NCBI GenBank assembly: GCA_021234155.1
Contig: JAJEKV010000130.1
Coordinates: forward strand, 1,942,844 to 2,006,843
DNA from: Isoetes taiwanensis
Lineage: Eukaryota; Streptophyta; Lycopodiopsida; Isoetales; Isoetaceae
Direction: 5' to 3'
Length of the DNA stretch: 64,000 nucleotides
Part shown: in pieces, positions 12,348-23,180 of the stretch
How positions within the stretch are numbered: the stretch's first letter is position 1
Layout of the letters: each line of letters begins with the position of its first letter
Translations under genes and position numbers: made by a program
The notes under the pieces: generated by a model
The model's input: only the letters and a program-made list of their open reading frames with translations
What the model was told of the DNA's origin: nothing
Databases searched by the model: none

Positions 12348-12969
12348 CATAATCGACATGTAAGCCTGCAGACAGCAAGAAAATAGCCTTCTTAATCTAC
12401 CTTACTGTTCTTATGCAGACTAAACAGCCTGGAAGGAAGCGATTTCGAATGGATTCTTGACTCTGATTAGACTGTAACAGGAGTTATCTGAGCCAAAGGC
12501 TCAGATCCGGCAGCCTTGATGAGCAATTCCGGCAGCTTGAAGAGCCGCAGTATGCAGACGTGTTCAGCAAATGTATAGGTAATGTGCCCTGGTTATTTTG
12601 ACACAAAACCCTACATTTGCATCCATTTAACATGCCCAACAAACCGCGGTAAAACGAATCGAACTTACAAAAGAAGGCTGCTCCACTTGCCCGCATGCCC
12701 GCATGAACCCTGCCCGGTAGTTTAATCCGGATCAATATGGAAAAGCAAGGAAAACCGTAGACCTACGTGGGAGAATCTCTCGAATCGGGCCGGAAGACCC
12801 ATTTAAGCTTCAAAAAGGGAATAAAGGTCCGCCATAAGCGAAATCGAATCCAATAATGTAAAAATGGCTTGGAAATGCGGGCATGAGTAAGGTCCATGGA
12901 AAAGCCGGATTTGTTGATTTCGCAAACACTGCAGCGTAAAGCCCAAGCCGGAATATGCAACCGTAGGGT
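12348..12969. other. No gene recognised; one short hairpin
   Basis: The only structure seen is a perfect 7-bp stem CTGAGCC / GGCTCAG with an AAA loop at about 12488-12504, and a repeated TCCGGCAG word nearby. Minus-strand frames of 65-89 codons show no motifs. Confidence 0.3.
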
Positions 12970-13311
12970 CTAAACACCAATTGATGAGGCAAGAAAAGAG
13001 GAAAATTTTGGTCTGCTGTTTGCCGAACCTCCATAGCTAGCAATATAGCTTTGTAAAAACGCAAATGGAAAGGGCCCAATGGCGCTTGAAGCGATGACGA
13101 CTGCCAACAAAATATTGGCTAAAGCCCATGACCGTAACTTCAAAATTTGGAAAATATGCGATAATAAAGAGGGGCCAGCCCCGCCGACCATGACAACTGC
13201 CAACAAAATATTGGCTAAAGCTCCATAACCATGGCTCCAAGCTCCATAACCGTGGCTCCAAAGCTGAAAAATATGCAGAGCACAAAAGAGGGCCAGCGCC
13301 AGCGCCATACC
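12970..13311 (-). CDS. Hydrophobic 113-aa open frame downstream of heat-shock-like promoter
   Basis: Starting at the second Met of the frame (13311), the product begins MALALALFCALHIF, a signal-peptide-like hydrophobic run. It contains an internal duplication (ALANILLAVV occurs twice; WSHGYGA occurs twice). The DNA underlying it is a direct repeat. The frame lies about 30 bp downstream, on the minus strand, of a TATATATA box and a run of heat-shock-element-like motifs, so a heat-induced transcript could cover it. No family is recognised and the coding status is uncertain, because repeat DNA can give such frames by chance. Confidence 0.2.
   Translation of the reverse strand, partial: GMALALALFCALHIFQLWSHGYGAWSHGYGALANILLAVVMVGGAGPSLLSHIFQILKLRSWALANILLAVVIASSAIGPFPFAFLQSYIASYGGSANSRPKFSSFLASSIGV
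13093..13275. repeat. Direct repeat, spacing about 97 bp
   Basis: ACTGCCAACAAAATATTGGC occurs at about 13099 and 13196, both followed by TAAAGC and later by AAAATATGC, AAAGAGGGCCAGC words. Within the second copy CTCCATAACC(A/G)TGGCTCCAA is itself doubled. This duplication creates the internal repeats of the overlapping minus-strand frame. Confidence 0.75.
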
Positions 13312-13340
13312 TGTCAAAAACAATTTCGACATCCAATAAT

Positions 13341-13540
13341 CGTATATATACCAGCATTCAGAACATTGAAGAATGTTCTAGAATTTCTTGCCATCTTCTA
13401 GAATTTCCAAGACATTCTTGAAGCTACCACATCTCCGCCAAGAAACTTCTAGAAGCCACCAGATCCGACGGCCAAGATTGCGAGGGAGCGAACCGACGGC
13501 CAGGATCTGGCGGTATAGATATAAAAGAAGGTTCTAGAAG
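13341..13540. promoter_or_regulatory. Cluster of heat-shock-element-like motifs with TATA boxes on both sides
   Basis: Four palindromic TTCTAGAA cores lie at 13376, 13396, 13447 and 13532. The first is part of GAATGTTCTAGAATTTC, i.e. alternating GAAnnTTC pentamers as bound by plant heat-shock factors. The second continues as TTCTAGAATTTCCAAGAC. On the minus strand a TATATATA box (13343-13350) follows the cluster by about 10-20 bp, the usual layout of plant heat-shock promoters. On the plus strand TATAAAAG lies at 13520-13527. No heat-shock protein gene is present on either side, so the driven transcript is unknown. Seen: motifs and spacing. Inferred: heat response. Confidence 0.5.
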
Positions 13541-13757
13541 CCACTCCTAATAATTATATATATATATTCAGATATATATATGAAATATTAATATTTTGAT
13601 AAAATAAAATAGCGTGATAAGTGAAACTATTGAGTAACTTGTTTTAATGATGTACGAATTGATAAGTTATCTCATAAGATAATGGCGTAATAATGTTCTA
13701 AAAATATTACCTTAAGGTAATCTTAATAAATGTGCAAGTATTATAGTAGTATATTGT

Positions 13758-13844
13758 ATGCATCAGGTTGATTGCAGGATAGGAGGATTCCAAGATGGGG
13801 AGACCCACGATGCTGCGGACAGCATCATTTCAAGGTGGGGAGAA
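13758..13844 (+). mobile_element. 3' internal remnant of an LTR retrotransposon with polypurine tract
   Basis: The bases directly before the LTR at 13845 read CAAGGTGGGGAGAA, a purine-rich tract of the kind that primes plus-strand synthesis just upstream of a 3' LTR. The chromovirus later in this window has an equivalent AGGGTGGGAGAAAAA before its own 3' LTR. The preceding 75 bp may be the very end of a polyprotein gene, but are too short to assign. Confidence 0.45.
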
Positions 13845-15415
13845 TGTGACGTTCCAGCACATTATAGGGTTCCAAGACATATCTTTGTACTGCCCCACGT
13901 CCAGCATTACCGCCACCTCGGCGCGGTGTCGCCGGCGTGTAAAGCGGGTAGCCCCTAGGGGCAACTTGCAAGGTATGTGCATTTATTAATGTGCACATTT
14001 ACCAATGTGCACATTTATCAAGGTGCACATTTTCCCATGTGGATACCTTTTTGCCACCTAGCCATTAAAGGCAAGTGGGCCATACCCAATTATCCCACAT
14101 GCTTAAAGGGATAATTGGAAACCCTAGCCCTAACCCCTTGTCTATTTAGGTAGGAGAAACCCTAACTTGCTATTTTCTTCCATAGGGTTTTAAGGCTCTG
14201 TTTTGCTTGCTCCAGGAGTCAAAACCACCTCCTAGACTTCAATACGGCCCAATTGCACCATTAGTTTTCCTTGTTGGCTCCATCTTCAAGCGGTTCGGCC
14301 AAGATGGTTAATCGTAGGCGGAGGACCGGAGCCAAGGATCGGTATTTGGTGATTTTAATAGCCTAAACCGTCTTCCGGTCATTGTATCGATAGGTTTAGC
14401 ATATTAAATGTCGCCCATAGCAGCCATCTAGATTCGGATACCCGGACTCTAACTAAAGAACCTAACTCTATGATATAGATTAGATCTAGTTCTTTAGTTC
14501 TTCTGTGATGTATATGGATGATGTATCTCTGTGGACTCCTTGGATTGGGAAGGGGGGTAGAGACCCTAAAGCTTGGTAGTAGATGTTCCTAGATTAACCT
14601 CTCTAGCACACTTGTAGTTTAGGCCGGGTTGTGGGTGAAGGGGCGGGCCGGGCTTACAAGGAGATTCGTGTTCTCGACTCTTGAGCGATCCCTCGGTGTG
14701 TAAGGCCTCACCCAGGGGATCATTGTGGACTAGGTCTGATGGCTTGCCACTGCGTGTGGGCAAGGCATGGGCTCGGCTGCCGGTGGAGTGATCGTCACTC
14801 TCCGGTGGGTTCAAGTCGAATAAGGGCAAAGTGGCCCTCTAGCCACCTTGAGTCGGCATGTAGATCTCTCGGAGGGAGAGATCCCACCCCCCATCGGACC
14901 GGGGAAATGCAACCCGGGAATAGCCCCTTTGGCTATGCATCCCATGGGGCTACAACCGTCCCAACACTTTTCAACCTACTCGCAAAGTGTGCAAGGGAGG
15001 GGCGGATGGAGTGGACAACCCTAAGCCATGTTCTTATGCCCGGTAAATCCATTGCCATAAATTCGCATGCGCAATGAACTCTGGAGACCCAAGCCGTCGA
15101 GCCACCCCCATGAGTGCGAGCCTTGGGTAGGATTTCCCATATGTATTGTGCTGATCTTTGTCTATGCAGATGTCGATGTGCCACCCTTCGAGGTGGATAT
15201 GTGATGATATTGTACACTGACATGTATGTTTACGCTTCCGCAGCTAGGTAGGCCCTGAGGGAGACGGGGTAAAATGACCCCTTCACTCTTCCCACTGGAA
15301 CTCATTACGGTTGCAGTGATATGTGGAGGGCCCTGTATCGGCATGGAGCTGGTATGGGGGGTGAACTCCTGTTTGTATACGGTGAGTGCACCGTATACGA
15401 GTAGGGGACGTCACA
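13845..15415 (+). mobile_element. LTR (about 1.57 kb) of a truncated LTR retrotransposon
   Basis: The segment starts TGTGACGTTCC and ends GGGACGTCACA, so its ends form the short inverted repeat TG..CA expected of an LTR (11 of 12 bases match allowing one mismatch at position 9). A purine tract lies immediately upstream. Inside are a TATTTAGG box-like word near 14149, leader-like AAACCCTAA words, and GC-rich R/U5-like sequence. No second copy is seen in the window, and I found no target-site duplication, so this is a 3' LTR left after loss of the rest of the element, or a solo LTR with eroded flank. Overlapping open frames on both strands here have no recognisable products. Confidence 0.6.
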
Positions 15416-16131
15416 CTAACCAACTGAGCAAACACGTCTATAGACGTTGAGGTTGGCTCTATTACCAATTGATATGGAGTATCCTCAATAGCCTTAACCA
15501 ACTCCCCAAAAGGGCGAATCCTTTATGGAAATTGTTATCCAATGGGCCCCAAGCTTTCCAGGGCTTTATCCCATACCACAAACAATAGCAATATAGCAAC
15601 AGTCATTTCGTAATATAGAAGAGTTAGCATTTATTGTTTCTCCATAGTTAAATGTGTGCTTTGGCATTGCTGCATCTGAAAGCAGGGGCGTCTGTATGTA
15701 TGGGCCTTCTATGAAAGATATATTCTTCTGCATGATGATGGCTAACGGATGTAGATGGGCCACTTCGTACACAGGTTCATATAATACACCAAAACTGCCA
15801 TATTATGTCAAACATGATTAGCAAATACATCTGCATTATGTCTACATATGTTTAGAAAATATTAATAATATGTATAATTAGTAGGCATGTTCCCCGCATT
15901 GCAACGCAAAGTAGGGATGCATGTTTATATGATCTTTCTTTATCATACATCCTAGAGGTGTATGGTACAATTATCATACATCTTAGAGGTGTATGGTATG
16001 GTCTGGAAGGACCAACATGCGTCAATCGATGTCACCGATCTATGGTACCACATATACCATACTTTTATCTATTGTCGTCAATCCTCATTAATGTCAATCA
16101 TCATTAATCAGGATGTATCTACATGTGTTTG
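15416..16131. other. No gene recognised
   Basis: AT-rich. A 35-bp word containing TATCATACATC(C/T)TAGAGGTG is duplicated at about 15941 and 15974. Minus-strand frames are short and featureless. Confidence 0.4.
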
Positions 16132-16212
16132 CAAATCAAGAGGAAGGCATATGTGGAACAAATCAAGAGGAAGGCATATGTGGAACAAATCAAGAGGAAG
16201 GCATATGTTGGA
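16132..16212. repeat. 27-bp minisatellite, three copies
   Basis: A 27-bp unit beginning CAAATCAAGAGGAAGGCATA is repeated at 16132, 16159 and 16186, the first two copies identical. Because the unit is a multiple of three, an overlapping plus-strand frame encodes SRGRHMWNK three times, but there is no other evidence that this frame is translated. Confidence 0.9.
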
Positions 16213-16594
16213 CAATATAGAATTATATTTGGCATCCATTGGACCATATACAATTACATTAATGTGTTTGAATGTTACATGTAACATCCTAGGGTGTGCC
16301 TACACATGATGGCAAATTAATATGAAGGCACAAATTCATAGGGTAAACCTGTGGTAACATGGTATATACATTGGGCTACATACAATTATAGCAGTGTATG
16401 AATCTTCAAGAAAGTTCCCCTTGAATCTAGTGTTTGTATTGTAGGCCCAAACCTTGACTTGTTTACTGCGCAACTTTTAAGTCTACAATCAAGCATGCTC
16501 TCATTGGGTGGATTCAGTCACCATTACAAATCCAATGGACCTCGGCTATTTGCAACCGCATTCATATCAACAGCTCCTTTATTCTCTAGTCTGC

Positions 16595-17257
16595 ACTTGA
16601 TGACTGTTCGATGAGGATCTCTCCCATGTGTAAATAATCTAACAGTTACATTAATATGGTAATCTTCAATGGGACTTTTCCCGAATCAGATGGGTACACT
16701 TTTAGATCTGAAAACTCAGATGTATTCACCTACTCAACCATTGATTATGTAATTGGAGAGCCCTACACAGCCGAGATGATCCAAGACTTCAAGATTGGAA
16801 GTTTCTCAAATGATAGTGACCACGCTCTTATCATGATAACACTTGCGCAGCTCCGAACGCCAATCCGATAACTAACCGGAAGCCTGCGCACTCTCTATAA
16901 AGCTTCCCGCATGGAAGAATTCCATCAAGAACTTCTCAAAGGATTGCCGGCTATAAACTCATTGAATAGCATCCATGCTAAAGCCTCTGCTCTCAACAAA
17001 CTTCTAGTGAATACAGTAAGACAAGTGCATGGAATACCCTACTCGGAAGCGTGGATCTCAGTCTAGAAACGCATGGTATGATAGTGACTTGAGGCGGCTT
17101 AAAAAACAAACAGACACTCATAGTTAGCAATAAAACGTAGATGGTCAAGGCAAAGAAAAAGGCATGGATACATGCAAAGCAAAAACAGCTGGAGCTGCAA
17201 TCAAGTGATCTGGAAAATGGTTCTGGAAGCAATTGGCCCCTCCATTAGAGAAATTTT
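16595..17257 (+). mobile_element. LINE, 5' part: C-terminal endonuclease domain and linker (segment A)
   Basis: A degraded non-LTR retrotransposon. The frame from 16656 reads IFNGTFPESDGYTFRS, then STIDYVIG and NDSDHALI, which match the end of the apurinic-type endonuclease domain of LINE ORF2 (the conserved DYV and SDH motifs). Downstream (to about 17257) translations with stops and frameshifts continue as the linker between endonuclease and reverse transcriptase, for example GIPYSEAW and KRALF-type words. The 5' portion of the element was not found. The segment is interrupted at 17258 by the TIR transposon; the LINE resumes at about 23681. Confidence 0.75.
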
Positions 17258-17514
17258 GGGGTCACAAAAGGGCTTTGTAATTTTGGCTGAATTGGTAATC
17301 CACATCACCATTTTTGGGCAGTTATAGCTAATATGGGGCAGCAAAAAGAGCTGCCCAAATTTTGTCCTATCTAGAACTACTTATAAATGACAAGAATAGA
17401 TGAAGACGCATATTCCTCTCTCTCTTGTCATATTAGAAACTAGTTTTTAAATATTTGTTTTTATTTGTCTTTAATGATGGGACGAAGAAATAACAAAAAG
17501 ACACACTTTTAAAC

Positions 17515-20500
17515 GTGACAAAACCCTTGGGCAAACCTTATTTTGTTATCGTAGTTATGTCTCAGCTACCTGCCGAATGCCGAATTTGCGAAAACACGAG
17601 ATGGCGCCATATATGCTTTTCCAAACATTTCAAATTCGAAATACCCTCTTTCAAGTTTTATTTCAACTTCCAAATACCCTCCTCCAGGTTTGATTTCAAA
17701 TTCGAAATACCCTCCTTCAAATTTATTATGGAGAGTTTCTTGAGGATTGCTGAATACTGGACGGTTCTACCCGTCCAAATTTCCTCAGTCTTCTCTAAAA
17801 AATTCAAGAAGAAGTATTGCAATATGGTATTTTAACAGTGAACAGATGGAGCATGGAGGTCTGATCATATGTTAGATTAATTTACTTGCATTATCCATTT
17901 CATTCTTCTTACATGAATCATTCTACTTTGTTGTTTTAATAATGCAGAGCAGTCTTGTACCATGTCAATTTCGAGTGGAGGTGCCCGAGAATTGCATGCC
18001 AATCAATAACAAGACTAAGGTCAGACGTGATATCAATGAGGATGTTCTAAGGGCACAAGGCCAGATGAATATTGACTTATGGACAAAAGGCCAATTGTAT
18101 CCGGTAGATCCAATCATTCAAAAGCACCCTGAATTCAATTCTGCCTCAGGTCTAATCAAGTTTACATGCAAGGGAAATCTTGGTTTGCTGGGTTACTGTA
18201 GGAATTTGGCAAGTGGAAATTCAGATCCCAAATTAAAGGCTGCTTTGCATCATGAACAGGCAAGTAATTACAGTCTTAGATGTCAGTTTGATGCCTTAGC
18301 CAAGCATAATATATTTTTGGCTCAGTCTTGTAATTCCTTTCTACAAGAAATTGCAGAGCTTAAAACACAAAGCTCACAATTGGAACAAAGGCTTTTGGCT
18401 GAAAGTCTAAGATCTAAACGCCTCTGAGAAGATAAACGTGATCTTGAAAAAAAGGTGAAAAGATTGAAAGCTACTCCATTAGGGGCAAGAGAGAGGATAT
18501 ATACGGTCACTGAAATCAATTGATTCACTTAATCTAGGTGGTGGAGGATTTAAGAAAAGAATCCATGCCATCAAAAGTTTTATGGATCCTTCCTTGCATT
18601 ATAAATACAAAGGAAAAAGAAACGGTCATCTTGCTGAGTTGCTTAAGAGAATTGTTAGCAAGAATGATGTATTGAGACTTATTAACCTCCCAGGTACCAA
18701 TTTGTTGAGAAAGGCTATTATTGAAAATGTGTTGCAGCAGTTAAATGAGGAACAAAGTCCAAATGAAATTCAGTATGTTTGTGATAGTGCAGGGATCAGT
18801 AGAAAGGCATACACATTGCTATTCAAAGCTTTAAAGACGTCTTCCAACATGGGTTTGAGGAAAACAATTTTGCCTAGAGTCTCTAAAGTATGGTCTTATC
18901 GAACTTACAGAAATTTGAAAATTAGAGAATCGCTTGGAAGCATGATTCACATCAACTCATCCATTAGCTTGGACACTTTGGAGTGCAACAAGGGGAAAAG
19001 AAAGAAATCAGCGGCAACACAGTCAATCAACTATGTGCTTGATATAAATAATAATTGCTGGATTGATTTGGAGAACTTATTAAAGCTCATGGTCAAGTAT
19101 TATGATCTGAAAGTGGAAGATTGCAATGGCAAACTTATTGTTGTCATAAAATTAGACGAGATGGAAATGATAAAAGGAAAGAAATATGAGCGTGTTTCAG
19201 TAACACTTATGAATAGAGCGATTTGTCAAGCATCTTGTGAGAAGGAGAACTTCTCAGTCCAACCAGAGGAGCATATATGGTGGGTAGGCATATTTCAGTT
19301 CCTAAAGAGTCCCATGCCATTTTAAAATGGGTTTTTGATCAGACTTCAATTCCAGCACTTATTGCCTCGCATACTATTGGTGAAAAATTGCTAGTTCCAA
19401 ACTATGGAGCATATGAAGTGGAATGGCACATGGATGCAGATCTAAAGACAGTTAAGTGCATATTCAATATGAAACATGGTGCAGGAAAGACCACAGCAGC
19501 ATGCATATACTGTCTTTATACATTTAAGGGAAAACATTGTAGAAACACGAAGAGTACATTGGATTGTGATCAAGCCCTTCCGCCTAGTAGAGAGCAACAA
19601 GACAGTTCTTTAGATCCTGTTCTTCCAATTGAGTTGAAAAAGGTTCATGTATGTACTCTCCATGCCTTCTTAAGAATAATAGATAAAATGGTTTACTTGA
19701 GTATTTTATTTGCATGGAATAAGACTCCTACTTCATCAAGGAATACTAGTATTGCAGCAATCGAGATGCTACTGTCTGATATGGGTTTACATGGAGGGAA
19801 TTATAGGATTGTTGAAGACACTAAGAGGTCTGGAAATGTGCCATCCAAACCATCGATGGGAGGGGTGAAGGCGAGAAGATTTTTGCCTAGTTCAGCCAGT
19901 GGAGCCAAAGGAAAATGGGAATGCTATAAGGATGTTTTAAAAGCTGAAGATGATCGAACTGATCACGGAAGGTCATATGCAAAGAAAATGAAGGCATGGC
20001 AGCTGTTATTCCCTTTAGTAGAACTCATGAACAAGAAGCAATATACAGACAAAGATAAGGAAGCATTCAGGCCTGCAGTGTCTAGTTTCATTAAAGCATT
20101 TATAGCAGCATGGGGTGAGGGCGAATTGACACATTATATGCACATATTGTATGCTCATGGACCTTGGTTTGCTGAAGAATATGGTAGTTTAGGGATTTGG
20201 AACACACAAGGCATGGAGAAATCTCATAAACAGGCCAAAAATGCATATTTCAGATTTACCCAACATGGAGGTGCAAGATTCTCGTCTAGTCCTTTGCAGC
20301 AAATGTCTGATTGGTTCTATAGGAGAATTATTGCTAAATTAGAGATGAAAGAAAAAGCTTCCAAAGAAACAACACTAGCATCAACAATAAGAAAAAAATT
20401 GAAGGCTGATGCATGGCATCGATCCACTGGAAATGATACTCTAAAGCAATGGAGAGCACAAAGACAACGTCAAGGAAAAAAGTATGTGCTTAAAGAGTGA
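17515..20500 (+). pseudogene. DDE-type transposase, broken by a stop and at least two frameshifts
   Basis: Likely exons: 17515-17826, an intron 17827-17947 (GT..ATGCAG, phase-preserving), then 17948 onward. The first part (to 18427) ends in a Gln/Leu/Glu-rich coiled coil; a TGA at 18425 and a frameshift before about 18480 break it, though coiled-coil sequence continues past the stop. From 18480 a helical region with a possible helix-turn-helix (ISRKAYTLLFKALKT) leads to IKLDEMEM (Asp codon 19155). A second frameshift near 19280-19320 joins to the C-terminal 407 codons: MDADLKTVKC with Asp at 19433 and 19439, CIYC at 19502-19513, LHAFLRII, and EYGSLGIWNTQGMEKSHKQAK-type sequence with Glu at 20216. 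This D..D..CxxC..E order fits an RNase-H-fold transposase. It resembles large uncharacterised transposase-like proteins of cnidarians and other eukaryotes; a named superfamily cannot be given. Confidence 0.65.
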
Positions 20501-21958
20501 AGAATAAAAAGGTTAGAAATGTTTTCATTTGAGTCCATTCTATATTCCCATGGAAATGCTTTAATCTGATATGCTTTATCTTTATATGCAGGGTGTAACA
20601 GAAATTTATGTAGTGAAATGACATGTAAATGATATGTAGCTATCATTATATTTGGCATATCATATCATCTGTAAGTTAGATTTTATTGGAAAATCCATCC
20701 ACAGGTACATAAGGATGTTAAATGATTGTGTACCTCTATGTGATATTAAAAATTGCCACTATGACAAGCTCTATGGTGGCTATAACAGGTAAAAGTATAT
20801 AGCTATCATTATATTTGGCATCATGTGTAAGTTTCTTTTTGTTGGGAGATCCATCCACATCCTTTTGTTGGGAGATCCACGTTAAGTTCTTGTGTTGTAC
20901 ATGTGCTATACAAAAAGTTCGATTATGACATGCTTTATGGTGGCTTTAAAAGGTGAATATATAGCTTTCATAAGTTACGTTTTATCTTTTATCTGTAAGT
21001 TACTTTTTATTGGAAAACTCATACACATGCGTAAGAATTAAATGGTTGTCTACATTTATACTTGTACTTTTTGGTGGAAAAGTCAGATGCATGCATATGA
21101 CTACGACTTATCCATATGCCACTATTTATACTAGCTTTATCAAGGTTGTATGTTGCTATCAAGCCTGCAAGTGTTTATCCCTGATAGAGTTTATTTGCAT
21201 AAAGTGCAGGGTTGCTTGCAGGTCACATGCCTTGCACGATTGGAGCATGTTTATTGCATTGCAAATTAAATGGTTTCAAGTGTTGCTATATTCTAGATAC
21301 TAGATATGTGTCTGTGCAACTTTAGAAGGTGCATGCAAGTCATATAACTATGCAAATTATTGTACTTGCAAGTCATTAATTTGTGCAGTGCATGCAGCCG
21401 ATTACATTCTCATAATGGGTTCACGTTCTCATAGAGTATTGCAACTGTACAATTACCTTCCCATATGGTATTGCAACTATAGTACTGAACTGCTAATCTC
21501 ATCTCATGCTGTGCCCAATTTGTTCCATCTTAGCTCAAATGTACAGTCAACAAGTTGCTATAAGTTGCTATTGGGATCTATGACAACAGAGGTTGCTGAT
21601 CTTTTCTCTGGAACAGAGGCACAACAAGAACATAACTCCAACTTGTACTTCAAATTTCCTTTCCAGACAATTGTGCAATGCAAATTGATGTCAGTAGCAA
21701 GTACCCATTCTGAAACCCAACATAAAACAACAAAATAAACTGGCTCTTTCCTGTAGTTATATGCAATCAAAGCAGCACAAAAACAAAGGCATCATAAAGA
21801 AATGGCATCACAGCAAAGTATTGAGAATGGAATATCAAATGGGATAACAAAATGCTTCGTTCTGCCCGTGTTATTCCTGCATGTTGCAATTTAAACAGTC
21901 AAATAGAAAACACATCACAAGCTTGCATTTCAAATAGCAAACATATCAGAAATAGATA
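20501..21958. other. Space between the two convergent transposon genes, with short repeats
   Basis: No gene. TATAGCTATCATTATATTTG or a shortened form occurs near 20635 and 20796, and GTAAGTTA..TTTTATTGGAAAA near 20671 and 20995. CTTTTTGTTGGGAGATCCA is doubled at about 20835-20880. This is probably the shared 3' region of both transposon genes. Confidence 0.5.
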
Positions 21959-23180
21959 TTACATTGGATCTTCAAAAATTGATAGTACATTTGGAGCAAT
22001 ACATTCTTTTGATTTCACCATTTCCTCCCTACGCTTTCCTATCAAAACTCCATTAAGAATGAATTTAAAATGATTCAACTCATCCTCAACCTCCAGAAGC
22101 CTTCTAACATCAAAAAGTGACCATTCACTTTCCACTGAAAAGATCTTGAACACCTTTGCATCCTTCTGCAAACAAATCTCTACTAAATCTGAATGTGTCC
22201 CATCCTTATCATCCTGTTCTTGTGGTATCCATTTCCATGTATGTCCTTCACAAACATATCTCCATCTTCTATATTTAAATGTTATATACAATGTTTGCCT
22301 CCTAAGGCAGTACCTGAACCTCAAGGTTTTTGGATCAAGCTTGCACTCAATTGTTTCTGCTCCCTTGTCATGAATTCTGGCCTGCCACTTACTAGGAATA
22401 ATTTCTTCAATAAAATCCTCTGAGCTGTCAAGAATTATGAACATCTTACATGTTTTCTTGACTGTTGTACTCTTCCTAAACAGAGCAATGAAGATGCCAA
22501 TACGCAGGTTTAACTTTACATGACCACAAATTCCACCTCTCTCCTTTAATGAGCTTTGCACCTCCATCCAAAGCATCTTTTGAAGTAGCAAAATATCTGA
22601 ATTTACTCTAGGAACACAATCAAGATATGCAAAATCAGGCAGAGCAATTTCAGTGATCTTCTTGAGGTTTGGAAAGTACATATGTTTATAAAACCATATG
22701 GAATTATCTCTTAACTGAATGGGTGTCTCTTCTGCAAACAACACCGAGCCAATGTCATAATGGAATGCTTGAAACACACTTGTAATGCAATCCGGGGAGA
22801 CTACATCTTCTTGATCAGATAAGCATAACCCTGAAAATAAGAGACAAATTAAGAATAAAAATTGAAAAGCAGTAATAAAAAATAGACTTACAATTGGCTT
22901 GCAAGTTAGGAAAGGTTCTTTTGCATGAAATTGATTCTTTTGCCATATCAGTGGGACTGTAGAGATGTTGCACTTGTATTTGCACACCTCCTCTTGTTTG
23001 TTGAAGATCTAGCACCCTCCCTTTCCAATGGCAATTTACATCATTTTGACGAGCCCTCTTCACACGATGGTAGCCTCTAGTTGATGGTTGCATGGTAATG
23101 TACGAGCCTATATAAATTATAAAATCATCAGCTCCTTCTCTTTCAAGCTCGATAGAAGATAGTTTTCCAATGAATGCCAT
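21959..23180 (-). CDS. BAH-domain-like protein encoded inside the TIR transposon (two exons, 386 aa)
   Basis: Exon 1 is 23180-22892, the intron 22891-22831 (61 bp, GTAAGT..TTTTCAG), exon 2 22830-21959. Joining gives 1161 nt with one open frame, no stops. Residues about 20-150 resemble a bromo-adjacent homology (BAH) domain: IYIGSYITM, WKGRVLDLQ, VQIQVQHLYSPTDMAKES, then after the splice LCLSDQEDVVSPDCI and WFYKHMYFP, which parallel the blocks of BAH domains in plant chromatin readers (barrel strands, the YRP-DT-like loop, the NELFLSDHED-like strand). The remaining about 200 residues are unrecognised. The Met is directly preceded by TTTGCAG, so an upstream exon is possible. It is intact although the convergent transposase gene is broken. 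BAH domains bind modified histones or nucleosomes; a role in target choice or in countering silencing is inference. Confidence 0.6.

Noticed and set aside
16131-16212. CRISPR-like array
   Set aside because: Three contiguous 27-bp copies without spacers in a plant nuclear context; it is a minisatellite.
17250-17257. A clear target-site duplication of the TIR transposon
   Set aside because: The flanks match at only 6 of 8 bases and are A/T-rich, so other lengths fit about equally well. It is mentioned only as possible.
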